Translations under genes and position numbers: made by a program
Assembly: GCA_951640195.1 (NCBI GenBank)
Contig: OX621166.1
Coordinates: 2,410,501 to 2,474,500 of the forward strand
Source of the DNA: Porpolomopsis calyptriformis
Lineage: Eukaryota; Basidiomycota; Agaricomycetes; Agaricales; Hygrophoraceae
Reading direction: 5' to 3'
DNA: 64,000 nucleotides
The notes under the pieces: generated by a model
What the model was told of the DNA's origin: nothing
Databases searched by the model: none
What the model saw: only the letters and a program-made list of their open reading frames with translations
In this document: piece by piece, positions 1 to 10,461 of the stretch
Numbering within the stretch: the first letter of the stretch is position 1
How the letters are laid out: each line of letters begins with the position of its first letter

Positions 1-292
1 GGCGACCAAATAGACCCAATTAAATACACCGGATATAATTTATGTCAGTAGTGTGATGCTATACGGTTACTACAAACGATGTACTGCCCGCAGACGTTAG
101 TATACAATTAAGTACACGCGACACCATGACCACCAGGGGAAAGACTCGAGAGACCGTCGAGTTTGATTAATTCCTCCGTCGTTGGCTTAAGTCCATGGCG
201 AAGCTCAATGTGAGCGAACCATCGCAAAGGGAACAGATTTTTCTTTGGCTCGCCAGCATATCATGGCTCAAACCAACCTGAAGATCAATGAG

Positions 293-1804
293 TTAGGTTC
301 GATGCAAAGTCAAGTGGACGGACGTACGGGACGAAAAATCAGAACTCCGTCTTTTTGAAGATTGAAGCTCCACCAGTTCATCATACAAGTCGTCCCGCTG
401 AAAATCAAACTCGTGCGCGTGTTCAGGTCGTGTTCCAAACGGCGACTTCATCCGGGGCAGATTATTGATGGCAACGCGGAGATTTTCCAGCGCCTCTTCC
501 CGCTCTAAGTCAAGGAGTGAGCGATTGAGAATGAGGGTTGTCATCGACCATATAAAGCTAGATATGTATATAATTAGGTTATCCTTACGGCGATAGTCAA
601 TGAGTCACACGCACAAGACCAGCAGCAGCACCAGATCCGGGCGGGTGGTCGCCGCGAGAGCTAAATTGATTGAACGGAATGCAGCCATAGCCTGTGAGTG
701 ATCGGCTATTAGGTGGACGACTAAAAAAAGAAAATCATCAAAGCTTACCAGGAAGTACAGGATCCCATCTCGTCGGAGAGCACGCAACAGAGGCAAGTTG
801 CCCTCGGTTGGTCGGTCGAGAGCGTTCCAGCATGTGGCCACCAGAACGAGAACTTCAAACGCCATCTAAAAACTATAAATCAGCCATTAATCGGGCACCC
901 GACCATGGACACACGCACGGGAGATGCCCAAACCCCGATCAATGTAGGTGTTGTCCTTTCTGTGACGCACATTTTCGCGATTGGATTGTAACGCAATCCA
1001 TCTATACGATAACAGTCAAGTTAAACACTGTTCAGGTCAGATTTACAATCCACCGACCCCAAAGGTTCAAGAGCGTGATGACCATAAGCGAACAAGTCGA
1101 AGCGAAACTGAAAATGAAGCCACCGGTCAATAAGCACTTGGCTCTCTGTGAAATATCTGGATAAGCGAGTGATCAAAATGGTGAGTGAAACCGCGCTTAC
1201 TCGGTTATTTTCCCACAGCAAGATGAGACGAACAAGAACGAGGGCATTGGCAATTCCGATCGAACAAACAGCGATGATGGATGTGGCAAATAACACACGG
1301 CGACATCTGAAATTGGTGGGATAAGCGTGCCTTGGTCTTTGCGAGCCAGACGAGATACTTGCGTCTAGAGAAGAAGATGAATGTGAATGGTTATTCCTAG
1401 AGGAAGAATGCACGTACAAGATCAGTTAGTGGACCGACGAAACCGCATATTTCTGGATGATGAAATATGAAGTGAGGTTCATATAAGAGGGTTATGAAAT
1501 TAATTACCATATGCAATCAGAATAAGAGTGCTAGGCACCATATATCGGTTCAACAGAAAGCCGTACTTGGGCCATGAACGGGGTGCTTTCCAGACGAGAG
1601 CTACTTCTGCAGGGAAAGTCAACAAGTGGTCGTACAGGAGCACGGTAAGACCAGCAGCTGGAGGAGGAAAAGAAAACAGACAGGGGTAAATACGATTGAT
1701 GAGAAGGAAGGAGTAAACTGACCACTGAGATATCTGCTGGCCATGGCCTCTGAAAGAAGGGCTGAGAAATGGCTGAGAGTGTCTGGTGACAGGGAGATAG
1801 ACAT
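293..1804 (-). CDS. DUF6533-type multi-pass membrane protein
   Basis: Unknown-function membrane protein family, abundant in Agaricomycetes. I chose the ATG at 1804 because its exon (1723-1804) ends in a GTCAGT donor and joins in frame to an exon starting at 1657. That junction gives the N-terminal signature, LTVLLYDHLLTFPAEV followed by a Trp and a FLLNRY segment. Later exons carry hydrophobic helices (around 1240-1320, IIAVCSIGIANALVLVRLILLWENN) and the family's C-terminal pattern FEVLVLVATCWNALDRP, then LLRALRRDGILYFL (around 740-860). The last exon, ending at 293, is a charged cytoplasmic tail. Internal exon borders between 1420 and 1500 are not resolved. Expected location is a cell membrane; no substrate or ligand is known. 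The family call is firm, the exact model is not. Confidence 0.72.
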
Positions 1805-2473
1805 GATCCAACAGGGTGACTGGTAGTGGGATTGATTGGGGGGGTGGGCTGTTGGTGGGCGGTGACCAAGTGAAGTCGAACTGCGACCGACCGGGGAAGA
1901 GATAGGTCGTATGGGTTTATATCTTCCCAAGATTATTATATTCGGATTCTTGGACAGCCTGGCATCAAATGCCCGGAAGATCGAGCACAACAGTCCTGAT
2001 TTAGGTTAGCGGAAGATCCAACAAAAGCATTAAAAGAGCCGAAGTTTCACACTGAATTCAAACATTTAAAGCACGTACATAACACTCCTGGCATCACGGT
2101 CCTCTGTTCTGCCACCGTTTCTTGGGACGGTTAAGCACACCTGTAAAAAATTGAAAATAAAAAATTGAAAAAATTGTTCAGGACGATCAGTCATGCGTAC
2201 TTCAGTTCATGGCTGAAGTGGTGATGATGATGGCTGTCGTTGTGTGAACTCGTGGTACCGGCTAGCATGCCGTGGCCAAAATAACCGAAACTCATCAAGG
2301 GTCAGGGCAACCACCAAACTGCAGCAGACATCCACAGACTGCACCGTACACGTATCAAAGACTGACTGGTGCCGCGAAACCTGTCCTCTGACGGGTCCTA
2401 CCCCCAAGTCATGCTCATCCGCCTTCCGATCGGAGTAACTCAATGCACCCCAGTCCCTCATATTCAAAAAAAG
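1805..2473. other. intergenic / possible 3' exon of the kinase-like gene
   Basis: About 670 bp between two minus-strand genes. Short overlapping ORFs here look like shadows. A minus-strand reading frame at 2207-2467 continues a few dozen bases after the stop of the kinase-like gene and could be a last exon, but the intervening segment (about 30 bp) is shorter than other introns in this window. Nothing else recognised. Confidence 0.3.
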
Positions 2474-4751
2474 CTAATTACCCTGACCTCGGTAGTGCAA
2501 GATCCCGAGCAGATTCCCCGCCGTCACCTCTTCCCCAGCCCTCTCCCATTCACTCCCTAATCCTGACCTCCCAAAATCAATCAACCGAAAGCTACGCACA
2601 CTCTTTCCACCACCACCCCGGCCCTCACGATCGATCGGTGAAGCCGTCAGCGGGCCATTCTGGACCATCACGTTACGATCCGCGAACGAGTGGTGAACCC
2701 ACCCCGCGTGATGGAACCTGAACAGAAGCGAGGCGCACTCCTGCTTGTCATCCATGTCGAGCCGACTCGGGTCCAAAGGCGTCCCGCAATCCTCGATGAG
2801 CAGAATAGGGCTAAGATAGGGCTGCTGTTTCTCCTCCTCCAGCTCCTCCTCCTCCTCCTCCTCCTCCTCCTCGTCTCCGTCTCCGTCTCCGTCCCCCTGT
2901 TCATCCATCCTTCCATCTTCGCCCCCGCTATTACACTTCTCCACCTTAAATTTCGCCCTCGGCACCTCTGGGACGTAATACCCGTAAAATTGCGGTAACA
3001 CAGCTCCGACCGGGACGGGATCCAGCAGTGGCGGAACGATATTGTACCCGTTGTAATGTTCAAAAAGGTACGGCGGAAATGCCTGGTAATTTTTCGTTTC
3101 TCGCTGGAGATGCCTGTCGTGCCCGATCGACAGTTTGGCCGCGACCATCGTCTTCGCCGTCCGTGGAACCTTCCGCCCATGCGAGCACCCAGGACACCCT
3201 TCCAGCTTGAGCCAATCGGCTTCTGCGTGCACGAGGATGATCGGTCCCGTGTACGTCTGGGTATATCTGACGACGGCCTCGTTAATCGTAACAACCCTAC
3301 TTGAAGCCCGCTCCTTGTCCTCATTGTCATTAACTATGTCGATGCCCGCCTCGTTTGCCATAATAGATGCCTTTGTAAACATATCGCGAGGAATAATATG
3401 TTCCGAATCGAACTCAACCTTTGCGTTAGGGTATACCCGCACATCGGGTGCGGCCAAACGTTCACCAGTCGCGAGCCCGCCGTGGGACCCCAATTCCTGG
3501 TCAACTTTGTCTAACAAACAAGACTCGCATAGCTGTTCCACAACCAGCATCGATCGAGGAACCTCCCATTCCGCTCTGTACACTTGAGAATGGCTTCCTT
3601 GGCCACAATGTTCATCCGGACTGAGGAATAAATGGGCCTCTTCGGTTTCTTCCGGAGGACCTGGCCGAGGTGGATGAGAAACGACGATCGGTGGTTGAGA
3701 GCGGTGCTTGCGACAGATGAAGATGAAATTGTTAGAGTCCTCGAACGCCTTTAACGCGCGATCTCTATCCTTCTTTGCAGTCTCTCGCCCTTGTCGCGAC
3801 AATCTGAGTGTATAATGTCTAACGATATCCTTCCCCCAGTCGGCCGGTTGTCGTTCGCTGTGCCGGACAAACAGGACCCGTCCAGGGTCGTGCACGACGA
3901 GTTTCTGCGGGAGGAGATGATACGGGATCCGTTGTTGCAATCTAGGACATCCCATAGAGAACGGAACGAGCGGCCAAGGAGCCGGGTAGTTCTCCCGATC
4001 AAACAGAGAAGACGATCCCGGCTCCGACGACGACGACCACCCCTCCCAGGGGCCTTGCAGCACAACACGGGGAGCCACCCCTTCCTTAGCCGCCTTCTTA
4101 TCGAGACCGCCCTTAGGCCCCACTTTCCACTTCGCCACAACCATCGTCTCCACCATCCTAACGAGCCTGCCAATATCAAACGGAACAACCTCCCTCGGCT
4201 CCTCCTCCACCTCCTCCGCCCACACCATCTCCTCCCTCGCCCACTCCACCTCGCCCATCTCGCGCATCGCAGCCGCCAGCCGGCTCCCCGTCGACATCGT
4301 GCAGTAGCCCGCACAACTCGGGATCCGACGCACCTGGTAAAAATCGTACAGCGTCGCACCCCACAGCTCCAGTCCGTTCGACGCCTGTTTCCCCGCGCGC
4401 CCCTCCGCGCACGACGGGCGAAGGACACCCCCCGCAGGGTCCCGCGGCCAGAAACGGAACACGAACCGTCGCCGCTCCCCCCCGGCTGCGATGAATGCAC
4501 TCGGAGGTGGCTCGTGTCGGTCCAACTGGGACAGGTCGAGGAATTGGGCTCGACTGAGGTCTGTATCCTCAGGAGCTCCGGACTTGGTACCGACGCTGCC
4601 ACTATATGAGAGGGCTTGTCTGGGAAGAGCTGGGGGTAGGTGCTTACAAGTACAGTTGATTGACTGGCTTGGGTTGATTCCGCCTCTTCTTAGTGGGTCT
4701 ATTAGAAGCGGCGGTCTTCTGGTAGTGCTTCTGGAGAAAACCACGTTTCAT
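2474..4751 (-). CDS. kinase-like protein with degenerate catalytic loop
   Basis: Kinase-fold protein of a family common in Agaricomycetes. The ATG at 4751 gives the family start MKRGFLQKH. Exon 1 ends in a GTAAGC donor at 4647, with an unresolved acceptor at about 4604 or 4556. The remainder reads open to 2474. An acidic Glu/Asp run lies at about 2829-2895. Near the C-terminus, HHSFADRN stands where HRDLKPEN would be, so Ser replaces the catalytic Asp. It is followed by VMVQNGPL and an intact-looking IDFGRS (DFG). Upstream, GQGSHSQVYRAEW resembles a glycine-rich loop and MVAAKLSI a VAIK strand. Known relatives have a similar HGSF..RN loop, so the loss is a family trait. Phosphotransfer activity is doubtful. 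The role is unknown. Confidence 0.65.
2829..2895. repeat. trinucleotide (CTC/GAG) microsatellite in coding sequence
   Basis: A run of CTC triplets followed by CTCCGT-type triplets on the plus strand. On the minus strand it encodes an uninterrupted Asp/Gly then Glu tract inside the kinase-like protein. Such tracts slip easily, so length variation between strains is expected. Confidence 0.85.
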
Positions 4752-5201
4752 GGCAGTGTTGGTGAGTGGGTTCTTGTATGAGGTTATTATACCAAGGAAA
4801 ACGTGGAGATGCAGATACCGATTGACGTAAAGAGCATGGAAGGGAACGTGGTGGATCCAAAGCCAGGAAGGACGAGGAGAACGGCACGATAGGGGCTGAC
4901 AGATACCATATATATCCATTTAAAGTCCAAAGCGGGGAGAACGAAAGGATGATGAAAAACCACATGTGTAAAAAGACAGAGGCTGGGGTATGCGGTTCCT
5001 GTGTGAGTATATACAATGGTACAAATGGTAGGGACAGAGACACGACGAGAAAAGAGAATATCGAATATCGAATAGATAACAGGAAAGGAACGGATGGTCG
5101 TCGTATGCGAAGCTTCGTATGGCACAAATCGAATCAAGTCAAATCAAGCCAAAATCATAAATGTCCCCATCAAGGGCGTGTGCCTTTCGTGACTTCATAG
5201 C
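4752..5201. other. intergenic, no gene seen
   Basis: Promoter side of the kinase-like gene and 3' side of the FAM72 gene. Overlapping ORFs on the minus strand are not supported by splice pattern or recognisable protein features. Nothing convincing seen. Confidence 0.4.
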
Positions 5202-6257
5202 CTAGCGGTCAAATGGGATCGCACCCGCTCTTCCCGGTTTGGGTGCACAATTGCATCGTCCACGCGGGTCTTCCTCCACGGCAGGGAGCTCGCCATTGCG
5301 AGCGAGATGGTGCCAGTACAGTACCTCCCCGCCGACCAGGCTCCGCACAGGCGCAGGCTCTTTCTGCTCGACGAAGGTGAACAGAGACGACTGGGAGGGG
5401 ACGACGGGATGGTGCGGGCTACGGCGAATGTATTGGGGAGAGGAGGGGCGGGTGTGTGGAAACGGAAAAGTGTCGGAGAGGGGCGAGCGGGTTTGAGAGA
5501 GCTCCGAGGGCTCAAGGGGGGGTGTAAAGGGGTAGTCCGCGTTCGAGGAAGCAGAGGAAGAAGAGGATTGGGTGCTGTGTTGGCGTGAATACGGACGGAC
5601 GTGGTTCGGACGGCGAGAGGATGGGTGAAGGGGGGGAGACATGGGCACATCGTACGGGATAACACCTGGCTCGTCGGAGATGTAGTGGCGCTCGGTGCCG
5701 ACGATCTGGTTTGTGTGAAAGACAAAACGATGGCCGTTTGTGCCACGGTGTGTTTCGGTGACGAAAGAGGTACACCGAGTGCACTATAGAAAAAGAAGGT
5801 CAAGTTGGACTATATGGAGAATAACATGACGTACGGGAATCACGATCATATAACCGACGCCATTCCCACAGCCGTGACAGCAAAGGGTCTGAGTGAGACA
5901 ATCACAAGTGCGAGGCGGAGGGGTTGAGGGAGAGACGGAAGGACGCAGAGTGTGGGCGTTGGAGGAGTGAGGGGAACAGTTGATGGGCAAGGCGTCGGTG
6001 GAGAAAAGAGGGACGTTGGGTCGGAGGAGGAGAACAGCCTGGGGGGAGTGATTAGAGCTATGTGAGGTAGGTAGGGATCTGGAGGGCACCTTCATTCCAC
6101 GATTGGTGAGAAAAGTGCCGCAGGACTTGCAGTCGAGGATCCAGACCTTGTGCAAGATCTGGGGAGGTGGTGTGGGCTGAGAGGGAACGACGCGGAGGGG
6201 GTGGTGCCAATTTGGGGAGTGCTGTTGGCGCTGGAGAGCGAGGAGGTAATTGAGCAT
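5202..6257 (-). CDS. FAM72 family protein
   Basis: Three exons (6257-6090, 6038-5835, 5783-5202) joined by two 51-bp introns give an exact open frame of 317 residues. Family hallmarks: CKSCGTFLTNRGMK, then after the first splice AVLL and LFSTD, then CDCLTQTLCCHGCGNGVGYM, and after the second splice the paired CTRC and NGHRFVFH, ending with a VLYWHHLARNGELPAVE segment. The Cys pairs are likely zinc ligands. Animal FAM72A binds the nuclear uracil-DNA glycosylase UNG2; the fungal role is untested. Compared with the animal protein (about 150 residues) this one has a proline/histidine-rich N-terminus and a long Ser/Pro-rich insert before the last motif. The start at 6257 has a good context (GCC before ATG), but the frame is open further up to 6488, so the N-terminus may be longer. 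Confidence 0.85.
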
Positions 6258-6624
6258 GGCGGGAGAGGGAGGGTAAGAAGAATGATGGTGATGAAAGATG
6301 GGAAAAGAAGGGTTGTTATCATAACGAGCGTGTAAGAGAGAAGGGTCGTGATGATGGTGAAGATGAAGTGTTTGAGCGTGAAACGAGACTCCAACTGGAA
6401 CCTGGCCTCTGTGACCTCGACGCGCACTATGTCTAGGACGGATGGGGTGCGTGGTCTCTACCCTTAGCAGGGTTGTTGGTGCAGGCATTTGGGGGGCGAG
6501 ACGAAGGAGGGGGCGAGGAGAGAAGGAGGGGGATGGGAAGGTGGGAGAGGGTGTGAAGGGACAAGGAAAGGGACAAGGAAAGGGAATACAAGCGAATTGG
6601 ATGGCATTTTACATAAATAATTTA
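6258..6624. other. 5' flank of the FAM72 gene
   Basis: Contains the open extension of the FAM72 frame up to 6488 and a short purine-rich direct repeat (GGGACAAGGAAA twice, around 6560). No separate gene seen. Confidence 0.35.
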
Positions 6625-7125
6625 TCGGGATCGGCCGGTGTTATTCAGTCCATTTTCGGCGAAGATAACGTTTATCTCCGATGATGGTTTATTGGCCGGG
6701 GGGGCGACGGTGGCACTGCCGGGTAGCAGTCACGTTGCCTCTGCTTCAGCTGGCACGCAAAAGTGTTTGTGCCATCACATTTTCTCCGGATGGCAGGCAC
6801 ATCGCTTCATGCGGGATGTTTATGTTTGGGATACAAACACTGGCACGAGTGCTTCCGTCTAAGACCAGTATTGACTGGTCGCATATAATATCTCTTGATT
6901 TCAAAACGGGCGTCTTTTGGATAGTGATCTTGGAAGTCGCACACATGTAGCATGCTCCCATGATGGAAAGATGCCATTCATGTCCTGGATGTGAAATCGG
7001 GCCTTATGAAATTTGGCCCATTCGCCGGACATGCCAGGGTTCTCTGTGTTGCATTTTTGATGGGTGGCAGAGCAAGCACGGTCCTTCCACCACCGTTCCT
7101 TGACCCACCTGGAATTTTCCAAATA
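6625..7125 (+). pseudogene. decayed WD40-repeat fragment
   Basis: Pieces of WD40 blades appear in shifting frames: VCAITFSPDGRHIAS, then VWDTNTGTSA, CSHDGK, VLDVKSG and GHARVLCVAFLMGG. No single frame connects them and no start is visible. The order and wording match the last blades of the kinase-WD40 gene at 33348-36607 (ACSHDGRYIVS, VLDAETGAK, GHKKRVLCVALLRGG, then FLDLPGI versus FLDPPGI here). It is therefore a truncated relic of a paralogue. The kinase part is absent. Confidence 0.7.
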
Positions 7126-7216
7126 AGAACCGTTAATACTCTATAGTTTTTTGTGTGTGAATTTTCTGGAGAAGTTCAGTCCATTTTTGGCCATCTCTCA
7201 TACTCAGTGTCCTTGT

Positions 7217-7946
7217 ATGATTAAAGAAATTTTATTCGATGAAAGTGCTCGGAGGTATGGTGAACGGCCTCTCTCTCTCGTTCATAGCTCACTTTACGTT
7301 TAGAGAATTTATCACTGGGTTTCACAAGCGGAAACTCGAAAAAGCAGAGGCTGCTAAGAAAAAAGCTCTCGAAAGAGCCAAACAGGAGCGGTTGGAAGTT
7401 CGCCGAGAAGTAACCCTCTCTTTCTATTCTCGTTACCTCTCTCTAAACAATCTCCAGAAACGCCGCTTGTTGAGAGAACAGGCTCGCCAAAACGCGGCGC
7501 AAATCGAGAAAGTTTATGGCACGTCCTTGTCTTGACCAGCACTCGATATGTTTTATCGATTTCGATTAGGTGGCGGTAGTGATGACGAAGACCAGGAGGT
7601 CTCACAAAACGCTAAAGAAACCGCAGAAGAATTTCAAGACGAAGAACACCTCGCAACCGTAACCGTCGTCGAAGATTTTGACCCTGACGAGCTCATCCAC
7701 GGTCCCCCGAAACAGACCGTCGACCGTCCCCTCGTTCCAAATCATGACAAACCCGACCCACCAAAGAAAATCAAGGCAGAGAAGAAAACTAAGCGAAAAG
7801 GCAAGGTGCGGTATGAGACAAAGTCTGCCAGGCGGTTGGAGAAGGAAAAGCAACGGACGCGGAGACTGAAGAAAAGAGAGCGGGCCGGGGGTGAGGACGG
7901 TCGGAGGAAGGAGAAAAGAAATGGGGGTGCTCGCCGCAGACAATAA
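7217..7946 (+). CDS. NOL12: NOL12/RRP17-family nucleolar protein
   Basis: Ribosome-biogenesis protein; the yeast relative Rrp17 is a 5'-3' exonuclease acting in 60S pre-rRNA maturation. Four exons (7217-7254, 7304-7409, 7458-7522, 7580-7946) with introns of 48-57 bp sum to an exact frame of 191 residues. The conserved core spans the first splice: IKEILFDESARR joined to EFITGFHKRK, followed by a coiled, Lys/Glu/Arg-rich segment (KAEAAKKKALERAKQER) and REQARQNAAQIEKVYG. Then comes the short TVTVVEDFD strand seen in family members and a very basic tail (KGKVRYETKSARRLEKEK), likely a nucleolar targeting and RNA-contact region. The start gives a slightly short N-terminus compared with relatives, so a small upstream exon remains possible. 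Confidence 0.85.
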
Positions 7947-7989
7947 CGTTCGCACCGTCAACGCTATGCAAGTACAATAACACTGGCCT

Positions 7990-8715
7990 GCTCTATTAGA
8001 TAGTGGTCCGTGCGCTATTTCATCCTCGATTATCTCTTCTCATCATGAGCAGCATTTCTCTACCCCAATGCAAATCTCACAGTGAACTTGGTCGGACATG
8101 ATCAAGTCATAATGTTCGACGAGTGGGCTGCATTTGGCGCTTGCGCAAATCTTCCACGAGTCGTCTCCAATCCGCCATCTGCTTCGATTCGTAGAAAGAA
8201 ACGGTATATGAACATTCCTTCCGACGTTGCTTGTGCATTCTAGAACCAGAGAACGTCAACCGTCAGTCAGGTTTACATCAACGTATCTCTCGGCATATTT
8301 CACTGGAAGAGGAAATGAATTCGACTTTGTCAAGGAAGCGTTGAATGAACACCCAAGCAATCTACCAAGCCGTTGCGCTATTCATGGGATGCCAGGACTA
8401 GGGAAGACCCAGTTACTGCTGAAGTACGCAAAACTCGCATTCGAACACCATTGGTACTCGCACCATCGTTACCCAAGCTTCCCCCATTACGACGGCTGAA
8501 GGAATGGGGCAAGCGTCATTCGTCAATTACATCGCAGTATGAAAACTGGACAACACGAGGCCAACATCTCGGATACCTTCCGAATCTTCTCCCTGATTCT
8601 CGAGCCAATCGAGTTTCCGAAAGCCATACAACAACTCAACAACCTATCTCTGCTCAAGCATCGACCAAATATCAGAGAGTCTTCATTGTGGATGTGCAAC
8701 TTGTATGACAATGCT
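7990..8715 (+). pseudogene. deleted relic of the NB-ARC/TPR receptor
   Basis: Starts with the same flank as NLR-A (AGATAGTGGTCCGTGCGC). It retains exon 1 (damaged), the intron and the P-loop region (GMPGLGKTQLLLKYA), then jumps directly to the linker segment LRRLKEWGKRH, skipping about 870 bp of the NB-ARC core. Homology stops at about 8710, where the intact genes read SSLWMHDL, so all TPR repeats are missing. Several frame breaks exist. It lies in the same orientation as NLR-A, 2.4 kb upstream, and looks like the remains of a tandem copy. Confidence 0.85.
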
Positions 8716-8910
8716 CAAACAAGGCTTATACCCCTCGCGGCAACAATGATCATGTCGGATCTATATGATGGCCCAAATTGCCATGTAGCGGGATCGTCTG
8801 TATCAGGAAGTGGTAGGGACGATAAGTAAAGTGGAGCGTGCATGCTGGGGATGACTCACCAGGGCCATCTTCGGACTGTGGCTCTGACGGTTCAAAAGTG
8901 CTACTTGTTC

Positions 8911-9765
8911 TTACAGATTCGTCGTCGATGACAGTTGAGAATGATGACGCCACTTCCCAATCATCTGGATGGACTCCATGGTGGGTTCCTTCCGGAGAGA
9001 CTGTTTGTCAAAATGGTCAGGAGAGTACGGGATTTGATTTAAAAACCACCAACCACACCGGTCACTGAGTTCGGGTTTGGTCGTTTCTAAAGAGCGAGAT
9101 TTCAAAGCATGTTTTTCGCTCAATCCCTCACCGGCGCCTTTCTTCGTTCGGCCCCTCTTTTGGGCGGGTTCCACGGGGTCGTCACTTCGGAGGGACCTTT
9201 TCGGCACGCCAGACTCGCCACCACCACCCCTTGGCCCCTCTTTTCCACGGCGACTTCTACCAGATCCACCGCCAATCGGTCCACCACTGCCACTCGGTTC
9301 ACCTCTTGCAGGGGACAATAACCCCATCTTTTCAGCCCTTTGCCGAAAGAGGATGCCCACGATTAACTGGGCCTGGGTAATCTCCTCGGATTCGTATATG
9401 ATTGTTCCAACCCGGCCTACCAGTGTCGCAAGAACGGCTTCGATTTTCACCGGCAGCCGCCAGTAACGCTTTTGCGGATATTCAGGATCTGTGTCTGATA
9501 ATGGAATGGTACCAAGTGATTTTTTGGGGGGGTTTGCTACAATAGCCTGGACGTCAAATATCCGGGCCACGTCTTGATCCGCTGGAGATGTCCCATTGGG
9601 GGCGGATTCGAAACGATTGTTATGCATGATGGAGAGCGTCGGCAAGTGCGGAGTGAAGATGCTACATTCATCCAAGGGTTCTGGCCTCAAAATTACAATG
9701 GTGAAGAGCTTAAGATATGGCAGAATGGATGCCGTGTTGGGCAACGCGACATCATCCCCTGTCAT
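8911..9765 (-). CDS. hypothetical protein with Gly/Arg-rich middle
   Basis: Single open frame of about 284 residues. I do not recognise the family. The N-terminal half is ordinary (a YPQKRYWRLPVKIEAVLATL segment, then ITQAQLIVGILFRQRAEKMG, possibly helical). It is followed by a Gly/Ser/Arg-rich stretch (GGGSGRSRRGKEG, then RGGGGESG) and basic patches (KRGRTKKG) that could bind nucleic acid or act as a nuclear signal. It lies between an NLR relic and an HNH-like fragment in a rearranged region, so it may be a fragment of a larger gene. An ATG at about 9597 (MHNNRFES) is an alternative start. Confidence 0.4.
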   Translation of the reverse strand: MTGDDVALPNTASILPYLKLFTIVILRPEPLDECSIFTPHLPTLSIMHNNRFESAPNGTSPADQDVARIFDVQAIVANPPKKSLGTIPLSDTDPEYPQKRYWRLPVKIEAVLATLVGRVGTIIYESEEITQAQLIVGILFRQRAEKMGLLSPARGEPSGSGGPIGGGSGRSRRGKEGPRGGGGESGVPKRSLRSDDPVEPAQKRGRTKKGAGEGLSEKHALKSRSLETTKPELSDRCGWWFLNQIPYSPDHFDKQSLRKEPTMESIQMIGKWRHHSQLSSTTNL

Positions 9766-9990
9766 TGCGAGCTGGAGTAAATCGCACACCTAACTAAACA
9801 AGCTGCATCAAATCCAGAAAACTATATCTTTTAGAGCGAGAGATACCTTGTGCAGGGGCATTTGGTCAACTACTGGAGTATTGAGGAGGTAGTTATGAAG
9901 GTAGACAAGGACGGGTAGGGGGGGTGAAAGAGCGATGAAGTTGGGAGTAAAGTAACCCATGTGGCAAGTGGGACACTCTAGATCCCCCGG

Positions 9991-10314
9991 TTAATCTGCT
10001 TTGTACAGCTGAGTGATCTTTAGCCTTACGTGCCATGCCATTGATACCAGAACTCCTTCCATAGTCCGCAGGTAAAAGGCCCAGTTCGATCGCTGAACGA
10101 AGCTGAGGAACATGATATATTTAGTGCCGGCTTGAGGTGAGGTTTGGTTGATACGAACATGCTCTGCACCTAGTGAAGCGGAATCGATCGAATGGGCGGA
10201 TTGGATACTGTTTTTCGGGATTCGGCTTAGGCAGATCGCACAGTGACAGCCGTACTTGTTACGAATCTGGTTTTTGGTCGATTGGGAGAAAGTGGCTTGG
10301 GAATCGCCTGACAT
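9991..10314 (-). CDS. HNH-nuclease-like fragment
   Basis: Short frame with an ATG at 10314. The segment TKNQIRNKYGCHCAICLSRI, followed by SAHSIDSASLG, resembles the first half of an HNH domain (Cys pair, then a His in an AH-x-D context) as found in many Agaricomycete genes. The second metal-binding half (the final Asn/His motif) is not visible; the frame drifts into unrelated sequence and ends. Its 5' side abuts the border of the NLR-A repeat at about 10390, so it was probably truncated by that rearrangement. Likely inactive. The assignment to HNH rests on one motif. Confidence 0.35.
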   Translation of the reverse strand: MSGDSQATFSQSTKNQIRNKYGCHCAICLSRIPKNSIQSAHSIDSASLGAEHVRINQTSPQAGTKYIMFLSFVQRSNWAFYLRTMEGVLVSMAWHVRLKITQLYKAD

Positions 10315-10461
10315 GAAGAGACCAATAATACGCAGATGGGGAAAAGTGGATCGCGTGAAGGAGCAAAAAGTGCTCGCTGCACTAAACACTATTAGATAGT
10401 GGTCCGTGCGCTATGACATGTCGTTTGGGCGCCTATCGATTATCTCTTTCTCGCCTTCATC

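Noticed and set aside
4604..4647. A 28-bp intron joining exon 1 of the kinase-like gene in frame.
   Set aside because: Shorter than any other intron here (48 bp and up); a longer intron with an acceptor near 4604 or 4556 is more likely, so the junction is left open.
5190..5240. tRNA-like A-box sequence (TAGCCTAGCGGTC).
   Set aside because: Falls in the end of the FAM72 coding region and lacks a T-arm and acceptor stem.
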